Shown here one piece after another: positions 38,842 to 50,093 of a stretch of DNA of 64,000 nucleotides. Source of the DNA: PLOWO2-12-38-17 sp963709355 (GTDB taxonomy: Bacteria; Planctomycetota; Brocadiia; Brocadiales; Brocadiaceae); NCBI GenBank assembly GCA_963709355.1, contig CAVPVY010000005.1, positions 1-64,000 on the forward strand, given 5' to 3'. The notes beneath the pieces were generated by a model. That model saw only the letters and a program-made list of their open reading frames with translations, did not search any database and was not told the DNA's origin. Position 1 is the first letter of the stretch, and every line of letters begins with the position of its first letter. The position numbers and the translations under genes were made by a program.

Positions 38842-39662
38842 TCCTTCACCGCGCCCGATGTTAAACCCTGTACAATATATTTCTGGAAAAACATCAAAAA
38901 GGCTAAGAGCGGAAGTGTCACTACAACAGAGGCGGCAGCAATATCACCCCAGGGAATTTCATATGTGCCTTGAAACATTGCAATCCCCACGGACGCCATC
39001 CGTGTGGATTCATCCAGGGTAAAGGTAAGGGCAAAAAGGAATTCATTCCAGCAAAAGATAAAGACAAGAACCGCCGCAGAAATAATACCGGGCAATGATA
39101 TGGGTATGATAATATACCGAAAGGTTTGGAAATGGGTACAGCCATCTATCATGGCAGCGCTATCCATTTCGATTGGTATTTTATCAAGATATTTTACCAA
39201 AAGGAAAAAGGCCAGGGGAAAATTAAGGGCACTATAAGTGCAGATAAGAGAAAGGGGTAAATTGATCCAGCCAAGGGTATAAAATAGTTTGTAAAGCGCC
39301 GCTACGAGGCTTATGGAAGGAAGGGTAAACAGGATAATAATCATGAATAAAACGAAATACATTCCTCGGAATGGGAAGCGAGAGATTCCGTATGCTGCGA
39401 GGAGTGAGAAAGGTATTGTGATTAATACCGTGGATAATGAGACCATAAAACTATTAAGTAGGTACTTTGGAAAAGGGCTTCCCAAAAGGACGTTTTTGTA
39501 TGCGTCAATAGTGTAATTATCAGGGAATATTGGTGGCAGTTGCATGACCTGCGAAGCAGGTTTGAGAGAGGTCAACAAAATCCAGAGAAAAGGGCTTATA
39601 CTCCAGAATATGACAAGCACTGAACCAGCGTAAAAGACAAATTTCTTAAAAGTCTTTCCCAT
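38838..39662 (-). CDS. Sugar ABC transporter permease (MalG/ThuG type)
   Basis: This is the second inner-membrane subunit of the CUT1 importer. Its 274 residues form six predicted helices (first VLVIFWSISPFLWILLTSL), with the EAA loop IPIEMDSAAMIDGCTHFQTF near residue 170. The N-terminal SLKPASQVMQLPPIFP is typical of MalG-type subunits. It is the first gene of the importer operon in transcription order and overlaps the ATPase gene. The TPR gene upstream ends only 29 bases away, so the transcript may begin further upstream. Confidence 0.9.
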   Translation of the reverse strand: MGKTFKKFVFYAGSVLVIFWSISPFLWILLTSLKPASQVMQLPPIFPDNYTIDAYKNVLLGSPFPKYLLNSFMVSLSTVLITIPFSLLAAYGISRFPFRGMYFVLFMIIILFTLPSISLVAALYKLFYTLGWINLPLSLICTYSALNFPLAFFLLVKYLDKIPIEMDSAAMIDGCTHFQTFRYIIIPISLPGIISAAVLVFIFCWNEFLFALTFTLDESTRMASVGIAMFQGTYEIPWGDIAAASVVVTLPLLAFLMFFQKYIVQGLTSGAVKE

Positions 39663-39691
39663 GATAATGTAGGTTTTTCACAGGTGCGGTA

Positions 39692-40450
39692 TTACGGTTT
39701 TTCTGATTTTTCGCTGGATACTTTTGCCTTTCGTTTAGCTTGATAGATTACACCTAAAGCGAAATGTGATTTATCATCGTTTGGGTTGAGTTCTAAGGCT
39801 TTTTGTAAGGATTTAATAGCCTCGTCAAGTTGATCCTTCTTTGCATAGGCGACGCCCATATTATAATAAGCATCCGAATATTGTGGGTTAATTTCAAGCG
39901 TTTTCTTAAAGGCGGCGAGAGATTCTTCTATGGCATCCATAGAAGCATAGGTAACACCTAAATTATAATATCCCCTTTCAAATTTTGGGTTAAGTTCAAC
40001 GGCCTTTTTAAAGGCTGCCAGGGCATCTGAATATTGCTTCTTTCCATGATAAACGATCCCTAAATTATAAAATGCCTCAATATATTGCGGAGATGCTGCG
40101 ATGGCTTTTTTAAGGCTTTCAATGGCTTCATCTAATAGACCCTCCTCATAATATATTACACCCAGATTGTTATATGCCTTTACAAAATTGGGTTCGATTT
40201 CTAACGTCTTTTTGTATGCGTTGATAGCCTCTTCAATCATTCCTTTTTCACTATACACAATCCCAAGGTTATAGTGCGCCTCGGCATAACTTGGGTTTTT
40301 TTCTATAGCTTGTTGAAATTCCTTAAGTGCGGCATCCAGAGATTCATCTCTGCCCCTATCCTGACTATAACCAACGGTTACTAAAGCTGACAGCATAAGA
40401 GCTATAACGACAGACATTTTCATAATAGGATTCCTTTCAAATACTATCAA
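39692..40450 (-). CDS. Exported TPR-repeat protein
   Basis: This 252-residue protein has an N-terminal hydrophobic signal (SVVIALMLSALVTVGYS) and then five full tetratricopeptide repeats plus a partial one. Examples are AEAHYNLGIVYSEKGMIEEA, VKAYNNLGVIYYEEGLLDEA and SDAYYNMGVAYAKKDQLDEA. TPR arrays bind protein partners, here presumably in the periplasm. It begins one base after the stop of the membrane protein gene at 40452 and lies 29 bases before the importer permease. It could belong to either unit, and the partner is unknown. Confidence 0.8.
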   Translation of the reverse strand: MIVFERNPIMKMSVVIALMLSALVTVGYSQDRGRDESLDAALKEFQQAIEKNPSYAEAHYNLGIVYSEKGMIEEAINAYKKTLEIEPNFVKAYNNLGVIYYEEGLLDEAIESLKKAIAASPQYIEAFYNLGIVYHGKKQYSDALAAFKKAVELNPKFERGYYNLGVTYASMDAIEESLAAFKKTLEINPQYSDAYYNMGVAYAKKDQLDEAIKSLQKALELNPNDDKSHFALGVIYQAKRKAKVSSEKSEKP

Positions 40451-40451
40451 A

Positions 40452-41330
40452 TTAATTAATAGGTATGTGTCTTTCCTTTAAAGGCACACACAATTTTGTC
40501 ATATTAATTGATTCTGTCCTCCCTGATAGAGGAGATAGAACCTTATGGGTTTTTAACGTAGTAATTGATGTTTCTTGAATGCCTCCAAGGAGAAATGAAG
40601 ACATAAGATATTTTCTTTCTGTTGCTTGCTGGACTATAGGTTCAAGTTCTTTTGTTGTAAAGGTCAAGTGAGAAATTTCCTCAGTCATATTACCCAGATA
40701 TGACTCCATCTTATATTTTCCTGTCACAAATGCTGTTCCCATTTTAATCACGGGTGCAGGCGGTGTAACATGTATTAATTCTAATTCAGCACCAGACGTG
40801 ACTGGCTCTGCGATCGTTGTTTTTAGTTGATCAGGAGTCACTGCAAGCGCTGTTTTTTCTTGTTTTGATTTCGAAATTGCTTCAGGGATTTCTTCTTTGG
40901 TTACTAAAGCAATTGGTTCCTTTTTAATGGTTTTTACTATTTTATTAACAAGCAGGTCTCCCACTAATAATTGTTCCAGTGAGGCATCTTTTTTAATAAC
41001 TTTCAAATAGTGATAATTCACAAAGATTAATGCAATCCCAAAACCTATTACAATTATTGAAGTAATGATCTTAGAGACGACAGGAAAGAATTTCATAACG
41101 AGGTGAAACAAAGCGACAAAGATTAACGCAGACACTCCAACTTCTAAAAGACCGGCTTGTGGCGAACCCGTTGAGGTAAAATAAACCATGACAAGTAGTA
41201 TTACCAGAAACCATATGCAAACGTGGGCAACCATGTGCTTCCATGTATTCATTGGCTTATGAGGAGACGATGTCTTTGCTGATTCTGTGTGTTTATTGTT
41301 TTTGTCTATTTGGTTGTTTTTTTCTGTCAT
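40452..41330 (-). CDS. Hypothetical membrane protein, three N-terminal helices
   Basis: This 292-residue protein has no recognised family. A polar lysine-rich N-terminus (residues 1-30) is followed by three membrane segments: VCIWFLVILLVMVYF, VGVSALIFVALFHLVM and IITSIIVIGFGIALIFVNYH (to about residue 105). A soluble tail of about 185 residues, rich in T, E and P, follows, with hydrophobic-polar alternation near LELIHVTPPAPVIKMG. It is paired with the TPR gene (1-base spacing), so the two may act together at the membrane. The ATG at 41330 has no strong ribosome site. Confidence 0.6.
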   Translation of the reverse strand: MTEKNNQIDKNNKHTESAKTSSPHKPMNTWKHMVAHVCIWFLVILLVMVYFTSTGSPQAGLLEVGVSALIFVALFHLVMKFFPVVSKIITSIIVIGFGIALIFVNYHYLKVIKKDASLEQLLVGDLLVNKIVKTIKKEPIALVTKEEIPEAISKSKQEKTALAVTPDQLKTTIAEPVTSGAELELIHVTPPAPVIKMGTAFVTGKYKMESYLGNMTEEISHLTFTTKELEPIVQQATERKYLMSSFLLGGIQETSITTLKTHKVLSPLSGRTESINMTKLCVPLKERHIPIN

Positions 41331-41469
41331 AGCATATTGAATTGAAAAGTGAATATTTGCAAACGCTTATTTAGTTACAGCTGAAAGCACAGTATGATAT
41401 TAAGCAATAGTTTAAGGTATTTTTCAGGTTTTGTCGAGTAAAAATCGCAGGACTGGTTTTTCAAATATC

Positions 41470-41597
41470 TTAAAGAAAGATATAATAACGTAACCAGACG
41501 TAAATAGTTGCTATGGTAATTGTTTCAATGGTAATGGGTATTGCATAGAGAATAAATTTTTTGAACGATATGGGATATCCTGGCTTTCCTGCGACAT
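41470..41597 (-). pseudogene. C-terminal relic of a Na+/H+ antiporter-like permease
   Basis: About 40 codons read GYPISFKKFILYAIPITIET and IATIYVWLRYYIFL before a stop at 41470. This resembles the last helix of NhaD/ArsB-type permeases. It is joined directly to the ATPase relic upstream with no start of its own, so a deletion joined two genes. Confidence 0.45.
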
Positions 41598-41795
41598 GAT
41601 TATTGCCGCTTCAATCATCCACGGGATAAGACCTCAAAAATAGGTGAGGAATTTCAGGAACGGATTGGTTTTCTTTTCTTCTATCTCGTTATGCCCATAT
41701 TGAGTCAGCCGTTTCTATGCCTCGGCTTGACTGAGGCCGTCTTGCGAGTACCCCAATATTTTCTCCACTTCCGGTAGGGGCAGGGATTTCAACCG
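41598..41795 (-). pseudogene. N-terminal relic of a P-type H+-ATPase
   Basis: About 66 codons match the N-terminus of plasma-membrane-type proton ATPases: LPLPEVEKILGYSQDGLSQA, KRLTQYGHNEIEEKKTNPFL and GLIPWMIEAAIIMS. Two in-frame stops (after SQAEA and after KFLTYF) interrupt it without a frameshift. These substitution-type lesions indicate genuine decay. All catalytic domains are missing. Confidence 0.7.
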
Positions 41796-41888
41796 TTCTT
41801 CTCATTGGGCTACAATCCATGTTTCGATTCGGGTTTGTTTTTGATTACGTGTTCGTATTCCTTCATGCGGGGTCTTCTGTCATGTTTT

Positions 41889-42038
41889 CTATGGTTTTTT
41901 CATCAACCCTGAGCAACCGCGCTCCGCGATGCTTTGAGCGGATGTTGACAACTACTTCTGCCAGCAATGGTCATCGCAGAAGTAGAACGTCTGTCCATTA
42001 CGTTCGGCACATAGTGCAGCCGCTTCGTCCACCGTCAT
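41889..42038 (-). pseudogene. YHS-domain relic (metal ATPase type)
   Basis: The reading MTVDEAAALCAERNGQTFYF CDDHCWQK, with a stop and then LSTSAQSIAERGCSG, is the YHS metal-binding domain found at the N-terminus of some heavy-metal P-type ATPases. The CGM segment before MTVDEA is replaced by unrelated bases, and an in-frame stop follows CWQK. It is a fragment only, the third transport relic in 600 bases. Confidence 0.6.
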
Positions 42039-42118
42039 GGCTCGAGCGAGACCTTGCGTGGGGCATCAAATCAATTCCATGCATCGAGACCACCGCACCA
42101 ACATTCGATGAATTGGTT

Positions 42119-44854
<2,736 letters not shown>

Positions 44855-44909
44855 TTTAGATACGCTTTTTATAGCGACTCCTATATGTTTGTCCGCTCAT
44901 CTCTAAGTT

Positions 44910-45224
44910 TTACTTTTGCACCGCTTTCTCCAGGGTCTCCGTCAGCTTGTCAAAGGATTTGCTGAAGTATTCAACGGCGCTCTGAACATCTCGCTGGCTG
45001 AGAGCTTCATAAATGGCCTTAACGCCTTTTCCATCACTCACCATGACCCTAATATCTTCTTAGTAATCATGGCTGCACGCAATCGCCTTATCAAAGATTG
45101 ATGGATTCGAGGTCATCCCCCGCAGTCCGTCATACACAAACAGACGCCAAAGCTCGCCGCTGACGATCAGATCGCATTGGATATAATCGAGCCAAATTGA
45201 CTGACCGAGCGTTCTCAATTTCAT
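44910..45224 (-). pseudogene. Transaldolase relic with internal deletion and nonsense codon
   Basis: From ATG 45224 the frame gives LRTLGQSIWLDYIQCDLIVS and GLRGMTSNPSIFDKAI, the transaldolase N-terminus. An in-frame TAA interrupts it after SHDY. It resumes as EDIRVMVSDGKGVKAIYEAL and then jumps, in frame, from residue about 90 to a C-terminal-like tail YFSKSFDKLTETLEKAVQK. The central barrel with the catalytic lysine is missing. Non-oxidative pentose phosphate activity is therefore lost here. Confidence 0.75.
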
Positions 45225-45239
45225 CAAGGTGATTGTCTT

Positions 45240-45698
45240 TTATAATTCTGTCTCCTTATTTTCCAGTTCTAATATTTTCGCAAGGCGGCGCTTGAACCGT
45301 TCGGTCCCTTTGAAACGGGCACTTAGAAACGCCTGTACCAAGTCCCAGGATAGAGCGTGTCCGGTGACCCCGCCGCCCAAGCACATCACGTTCATGTCGT
45401 CATCCTCCACCCCCTGACGAGCGGAGAAGGGATCCGTGATCAAGGCCGCACGAGCGCCGCGCACCTTATTAGCCGCAACGCAAGCCCCGACCCCGCTGTC
45501 GCAAATGGCTAGGCCCCGGGCGACCTCACCTCTTGCCACCGCCATGGTCATGGGCACTACAAAATCCGGGTAGTCGTCTCCTGTAACCAGTTTATAGGCA
45601 CCGAAGTCCACCACCTCATATCCGGCGGCCTTGAGGTCCGTAGTTATGTACCTTTTCAACTCAAACCCACCATGATCCGCAGCAATGCCAACACGCAT
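45240..45698 (-). CDS. rpiB: RpiB/LacA/LacB-family sugar-phosphate isomerase
   Basis: This 152-residue enzyme likely interconverts ribose-5-phosphate and ribulose-5-phosphate. It shows RVGIAADHGGFELKRYI at the N-terminus and DDYPDFVVPMTMAVARGEVA. The catalytic cysteine is in CDSGVGACVAANKVRGARAA (about residues 66-85), and DMNVMCLGGGVTGHALSWDL follows. The length is typical. It is intact and GC-rich and lies between the tal and phosphoketolase relics, so it is a survivor of a pentose/phosphoketolase gene set. LacAB-type specificity cannot be excluded. Confidence 0.88.
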   Translation of the reverse strand: MRVGIAADHGGFELKRYITTDLKAAGYEVVDFGAYKLVTGDDYPDFVVPMTMAVARGEVARGLAICDSGVGACVAANKVRGARAALITDPFSARQGVEDDDMNVMCLGGGVTGHALSWDLVQAFLSARFKGTERFKRRLAKILELENKETEL

Positions 45699-45812
45699 AA
45701 TTTTTCTCCTATTTTAGTTGTATCAGACTTCCGGTCTAACTTAACAGACAAGCCTGAAACGAGATCTTCTCTCGACCGGTCTCGGTACGTTTCGGGTGAT
45801 GGTCTCCATTCT

Positions 45813-46051
45813 TTAATCATTCCACTTCCAATTCTGGATTTCCGGCACGTCCTAGCAATATTTGTCTATGTACTGTTTGTGCTCTATGAGCTAGTTCTGC
45901 GCCATCCGCTTCAGCGTGGTGCCGCTTGTGCCCACTTCGGCAGCCGATTTATCACATCTTGCACCAGGTGGAATCTATCTAGATCGTTCAGAACTGTCAT
46001 GTCGAAATACGTTGTGATGGTACCTTCTTCCTTATAGCCCCGAACATTCAT
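45813..46051 (-). pseudogene. Phosphoketolase C-terminal relic
   Basis: Reading from 46051 gives MNVRGYKEEGTITTYFDMTV and LNDLDRFHLVQDVINRLPKW, the conserved C-terminal region of xylulose/fructose-6-phosphate phosphoketolase. A frame change follows near 45910. The family end LIEHKQYIDKY and DVPEIQNWKW appears with two in-frame stops before 45813. Only about 75 of roughly 790 residues remain. It lies upstream of rpiB. Confidence 0.75.
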
Positions 46052-46096
46052 TTTTCGTGGTTAGTGCGGCGGTACGTCAACCGATGCACCAACCAC

Positions 46097-46813
46097 TTAG
46101 TGCTTTCCTGGCTCAAATTGCTTGCCGGCACGAGCAGAAATTATATATGCCTCTATAGCCTTCATTTTAAGATCGTCTTCTGCAAGTTTTTCTCCTTCCA
46201 TGGGGTTTTCAATACACCAGTTTATCATGTCTCTCAGGAGAGACACCTTATTCATTTGTGTCTGATATTTGGGATATGTTTCGGGATGGGTATTTGCAGC
46301 ATCCGGATGGCACATGTCGCAGGAAATCCCGTTTTTACCAAGGCTGGGGTTATGAAACAGCTTATATCCTTCGTTAAGCATACGATCCATTTCGGCTGCC
46401 CATATTCTTTTTTCCCTTTCCGTGTGCGATTTTCCTCCATGCACTAAAACGAGAGGTATTTCTTCTGTATCCATCACGCTGACATAAGGCATTCCGTTAA
46501 GAGAAAGCTGTATACACATCCCGGTTTTTGGTAACTTTGCGGTAATTTCTTCCTCACAAAACTCCATAAGCGCCATCAGCAGTGCTGCAGCTTTTCTTGC
46601 TTTCTCTTCGGGCATGACCTCTCCTTCATTACAGCCTTCAACGATCACCTTTTTCCTCCCATCACAGGCGGTAACAATCTGCACGGCCTTTTCCTCTGAC
46701 GGTTTGACAGTATTCGAAGTATTACCGGCAGAAGCATCTTCTGCTTTTACAGAACAAGTAACCATTACCATGCCCAGGTAAAAACATATAAAAATATTAT
46801 ACAGTATCTTCAT
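46097..46813 (-). CDS. Periplasmic mono-haem c-type cytochrome
   Basis: This protein of about 238 residues has a signal peptide (NIFICFYLGMVMVTCSVKA). One haem c site, CDMCH, lies near residue 165 (SLGKNGISCDMCHPDAANTH) and is followed by a conserved NWCIENPMEGEKLAEDDLKM segment, as in SoxA-like and related small c-cytochromes. Earlier cysteines (CDGRKKVIVEGC) may form a disulfide. I choose ATG 46813 because GGGAGAT lies seven bases upstream and it gives a proper signal sequence. An open frame to 46909 would overlap the phosphoesterase gene. It sits 37 bases after that gene and close to a di-haem peroxidase, suggesting a periplasmic redox group. The electron partner is unknown. Confidence 0.72.
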   Translation of the reverse strand: MKILYNIFICFYLGMVMVTCSVKAEDASAGNTSNTVKPSEEKAVQIVTACDGRKKVIVEGCNEGEVMPEEKARKAAALLMALMEFCEEEITAKLPKTGMCIQLSLNGMPYVSVMDTEEIPLVLVHGGKSHTEREKRIWAAEMDRMLNEGYKLFHNPSLGKNGISCDMCHPDAANTHPETYPKYQTQMNKVSLLRDMINWCIENPMEGEKLAEDDLKMKAIEAYIISARAGKQFEPGKH

Positions 46814-46850
46814 TTCTATCTCCCTTAATCTTTCTCTCTTCTGAAATAAA

Positions 46851-47936
46851 CTAATATGAAGGACCAGGTACCTGCTCTCTCCCAGACAATACTTTTTCAT
46901 ATGAAACAACCATAGGGTTCCTACCCCAGAGCTGGTATGTTTTATTGATTTTCCCCTGAGAAGCTACATTTGCTGTCCCCCATCCGGTACCGTCGGACTG
47001 GTTAAATGGGTCTGGCCTGTCCATTTGAATGGTAAGTTTGGGGACCCCCTCGTGCGCATAAGGCCAAGGCCACGCGGTGGACAACATACCGTGGAAAAAT
47101 ATATTCTTTATTTTGTTGGTAAGCACCTGATGGGTATGGCCGTGTATGACTGTTACAGACTTAAATGGAGCTAACAATTTCTGGACTTCCTCTGCATCGT
47201 CAGTCCAGAAATTCCATGGTTTGTAATATTTGTATAAAGGCGAATGGGAAAACACAACGATAGGCATGCCCTTGCCAATACCGGAAAGGTCCTCTTTCAG
47301 CCATTTTCGCTGTTCTTCTCCAACGGTAAAAGGTCTGCCCTTTGGATTGTCTAACTGGGCCATAAATAACATGCGGTCCATTGCTGACATGTTTGTTTCT
47401 GACCAATAATCCTCTACAATAACACTATTAAGTATAATGAAATGCACTCCTTTATGGTTAAAGGAATATGTTGGTTTCCCAAAGAATTCCTTCCATGTTT
47501 CTCCCATATCATAATACCAATCATGTTCGCCTACCATCATATAGAGCTTGGGCTTTAATGGGGCTATAATATCTTTTCCGAGCAACAGCTCGTCACGCAA
47601 CCCCAGCTGCGCAAGGTCTCCTCCATAAAGCACAAAATCCGGCTGTGGTTCCATGTTATTTACATCTTCAACAGCCTTTATCAAAGCTTTGGCAAATCTA
47701 TGCTCCTTCCCACGCGAAAGGAGGTGAGAGTCTGATATATAAGCAAACATAAATTCTTCCGCCCCCTGTTTCATTGCAACCTGCTGTACCAGGTTTTGTG
47801 AGGAGTTTAGTATATAATCGGAACCGGCAATAAACACCCCGGCCTTCATCGTAGTTTTTAAAAATTCCCGGCGACTCATACTGGCGAAATGTGTGTGCTG
47901 CACTTTTTCGTTCTTTCTTGTGGTTTTTTTGTTCAT
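46851..47936 (-). CDS. Tat-exported metallophosphoesterase
   Basis: This 361-residue calcineurin-like phosphoesterase has a twin-arginine signal, MSRREFLKTTMKAGVFIAGS, at residues 19-38. Metal-binding motifs are in order: AYISDSHLLSRGKEH (about 65), YGGDLAQLGLRDELLLG (about 103), MMVGEHDWYYDMGETWKEFF (about 135), VFSHSPLYKYYKPW (about 230) and VIHGHTHQVLTNKI (about 265). It is predicted to be a periplasmic phosphatase or phosphodiesterase of unknown substrate. It precedes the c-type cytochrome and follows the peroxidase gene with a 67-base gap, so the three may share a transcript. Confidence 0.87.
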   Translation of the reverse strand: MNKKTTRKNEKVQHTHFASMSRREFLKTTMKAGVFIAGSDYILNSSQNLVQQVAMKQGAEEFMFAYISDSHLLSRGKEHRFAKALIKAVEDVNNMEPQPDFVLYGGDLAQLGLRDELLLGKDIIAPLKPKLYMMVGEHDWYYDMGETWKEFFGKPTYSFNHKGVHFIILNSVIVEDYWSETNMSAMDRMLFMAQLDNPKGRPFTVGEEQRKWLKEDLSGIGKGMPIVVFSHSPLYKYYKPWNFWTDDAEEVQKLLAPFKSVTVIHGHTHQVLTNKIKNIFFHGMLSTAWPWPYAHEGVPKLTIQMDRPDPFNQSDGTGWGTANVASQGKINKTYQLWGRNPMVVSYEKVLSGREQVPGPSY

Positions 47937-48003
47937 ATTTTATTACCCCCGGATATTAATTACAAAAACCAAATAGCCAATTAAAAACCCACCATGGCAA
48001 AAC

Positions 48004-49158
48004 CTATTTTACGGCATTTACCAACTCTGCAAGATCATCGCTTGTTAGCGATTTCATAAACTCTGCCAAATCCTTCTTTTCGTCTTCCGACAAATTGAGC
48101 GGTCTTATTCCGCCATCCAAATTAGGATTCGGGATGCCGCCTTTATTATAAAATTCTATAACGCTTTCCAGGGTAGGCTCACTCCCGTCGTGCATAAACG
48201 GAGCGGTAAGGGCAATATTTCTCAATCCAGAGGTCTTGAAAGCTCCGATATCTTTCGGTTCCTTGGTTACCAGATAGCGCCCGAGTTCAGCAGATCCTTC
48301 TTCGTGTGCAAGCACTGAAGGGTCTGCGCCAGAACTGGCGGACTTTCTAGCTAAGGATTCAAAATCTTTACCCTTCATAGCAACCCCAATATTGTGAAAT
48401 TTGTTATCAGTAAAAAAGGGATACGACACATTAAATTCATGGCAGGTTATGCAGCGTGCCTTTCCCTGAAACAATTTCCAACCTCTTTGTGCAGATGCGG
48501 TTATAGCGTCATTCTTACCGGCGATAAATCTGTCAAATGGTGTGTTGAAGGTAATGAGTGTTCGCTCAAAAGACGCAATAGCCATGGCTAGGTGATCTAT
48601 AGTGATTCTCTCTGTGCCGAAGACAGCTTTAAAGGAGGTTTTATACTCGGGAATGTTTGAAATTTTTTCTACAAGAACGTCATGGGAAGGCATACCCATC
48701 TCTTTTGGATTAATTATTGGTTGTTTGGCCTGTTCTTCTAAAGTTATTGCCCTTCCATCCCAGAACTGTGTATCGAAAAAGGCTGCATTGAGTACCGTAG
48801 GACTGTTTCTCATTCCTTTTTGTTCTTTTATTCCAACGGCAAGTGTCTTACCATCGGCAAACCCTTTTTCCGGATCGTGGCAGGTGGCACAACTTATGGT
48901 ATCGTCAACAGAAAGGCGTTTGTCAAAAAAGAGTTTTTTACCTAACTCTATTTTCCCTTTTGCTAAAGGATTATCTTCAGGAATTATAGGCTCCAGAACG
49001 CCTGGCGGTAAAATTAACACATAAGAATTACTCTCTGTCTGTGAAAAAGCTTTTAATTGCAGAAAATGAACAAAGCAAAAAACAATAAAATAGGGCATTA
49101 TAATGCTAGTAATTTTAAATATTGAATTACCGACATACTTACTATGAGTTCGTGTCAT
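48004..49158 (-). CDS. Di-haem cytochrome c peroxidase (MauG/CcpA family)
   Basis: This 384-residue periplasmic enzyme reduces hydrogen peroxide with electrons from small c-cytochromes. After a signal segment (IIMPYFIVFCFVHFLQLKAF), the first haem motif is SCATCHDPEKGFADG (about residue 88) and the second CITCHEFNVSYPFFTDNKFH (about 236). RNSPTVLNAAFFDTQFWDGR is the family signature next to the peroxidatic haem, and APFMHDGSEPTLESVIEFYN is near the C-terminus. The length is typical. It lies upstream of the phosphoesterase and a c-type cytochrome that could be its electron donor. Confidence 0.92.
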   Translation of the reverse strand: MTRTHSKYVGNSIFKITSIIMPYFIVFCFVHFLQLKAFSQTESNSYVLILPPGVLEPIIPEDNPLAKGKIELGKKLFFDKRLSVDDTISCATCHDPEKGFADGKTLAVGIKEQKGMRNSPTVLNAAFFDTQFWDGRAITLEEQAKQPIINPKEMGMPSHDVLVEKISNIPEYKTSFKAVFGTERITIDHLAMAIASFERTLITFNTPFDRFIAGKNDAITASAQRGWKLFQGKARCITCHEFNVSYPFFTDNKFHNIGVAMKGKDFESLARKSASSGADPSVLAHEEGSAELGRYLVTKEPKDIGAFKTSGLRNIALTAPFMHDGSEPTLESVIEFYNKGGIPNPNLDGGIRPLNLSEDEKKDLAEFMKSLTSDDLAELVNAVK

Positions 49159-49284
49159 ATATTCCCCTCCTTTCTTATATAATATTTACAGAAGTTTTGT
49201 TGGGTCAGCTTTATAATTATTATACCATTTTTCTCACTGAAATCGCATTTTCCCTTTCAAAAACTAAAAAAACAAAACCTTAAG

Positions 49285-49310
49285 AAGACTACAAGTCTTT
49301 TGATTTTTTC
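49285..49310. terminator. Short stem-loop with T-rich flanks
   Basis: AAGACT-aca-AGTCTT (49285-49299) is followed on the plus strand by TTGATTTTTT and on the minus strand by another T-rich stretch. It lies in the 170-base gap between the peroxidase gene and an attC-like site. It may act as a weak bidirectional terminator. Confidence 0.3.
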
Positions 49311-49325
49311 ATTATATTAAACACC

Positions 49326-49393
49326 AAATGACCCAGCTCACCTGCTGCAATGAATGCAGCGGAATAACGGTCAGATGCAGCACCTTATTAGCC
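49326..49393 (-). repeat. Orphan attC-like site 4
   Basis: On the minus strand this reads GGCTAATAAGGTGCTGCATC, TGACCGTTATTCCGCTGCAT and TGCAGCAGGTGAGCTGGGTC. It aligns along its length with attC-like site 1 (GGCTAACAATGCGCTGCACC...GGCAAGTGAGC). The first GTT-equivalent triplet is mutated to ATT and the distal GTT core is absent, so it looks inactive. It lies directly after a short ORF fragment, the usual cassette arrangement, 12 kb from the array. Confidence 0.6.
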
Positions 49394-49405
49394 CGTTTTG
49401 CCATC

Positions 49406-49522
49406 TTAATATTTTATGAAATTATTTATAAGGCTTGAAAACGAATCCGGTTTATATTTATTGAAATCTTCCTCATTAAAGAATACATATTCAAGGTGCA
49501 CTTTCTTTTGCGAGGCATGGAT
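49406..49522 (-). pseudogene. C-terminal ORF fragment of a lost cassette
   Basis: About 38 codons read DIHASQKKVHLEYVFFNEED and KPDSFSSLINNFIKY and then stop at 49406. There is no start, and upstream it runs straight into the transposase relic. I do not recognise the family. Its place just before attC-like site 4 suggests it is the tail of a former cassette gene. Confidence 0.4.
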
Positions 49523-49537
49523 ATCTTCGCACCATTT

Positions 49538-49975
49538 TTAAAGGAACATCAGTGTCTTCAAGACCTTTTGTTCAACGATGAATAAGTCCTTATCGCTGCA
49601 TGACAACCCTTCATCTACTTCTTTTGGCTTCTGAAACCGTTCATATGTATTCTGGCCTATTTCTTTATTATTTCTCACGTCTCTCACCCGTTGTACCTTT
49701 ATCAGTATCTTCTGATCCTTGATATACAATGATTCCCTCAGGCTTCCCCATCGTTTATATCCAGAGTTACCATTCCTCTTGTATCTCTCTCTTGCTAACC
49801 GGAATACTTCTGATGGCAACATCCTTCTATATGCATCAACCCTAATGGGAACAACTCCTGTATCAGTGTCGCCTTGCTGTCTACCTCATACACACAATCT
49901 CTTCACCTCTACAGTTTTTGTGGTTTTGACCTTGCTTTTTTACTACTCTTTTCATTATCGGCTTCTTTCTTGGTG
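49538..49975 (-). mobile_element. IS256/mutator-type transposase relic
   Basis: This is the N-terminal part of a mutator-family (IS256-like) transposase. SKATLIQELFPLGLMHIEGM is followed by LPSEVFRLARERYKRNGNSG, GYKRWGSLRESLYIKDQKIL, VQRVRDVRNNKEIGQNTYER and FQKPKEVDEGLS. The frame is then lost to unrelated residues and ends at 49538. The true start lies in another frame near 49960 (MKRVVKKQGQNHKN). The DDE catalytic domain is missing, and no terminal inverted repeats were seen. It lies exactly between the orphan cassette remains and the glgP/pgm block. Confidence 0.65.
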
Positions 49976-50093
49976 TTAAATATCTGCGAAATAACTTTTC
50001 ACTATTTTAGGAGCCGATATCTTATATTTCAACTAACTATAACATACCGTCAGAACGTACTTGTCAATTCGCAATCCTTCATTCAAGATCCAA

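Noticed and set aside
49538..49975. Complete IS element around the transposase relic
   Set aside because: Only the N-terminal third is present and no terminal inverted repeats or target duplication could be found.
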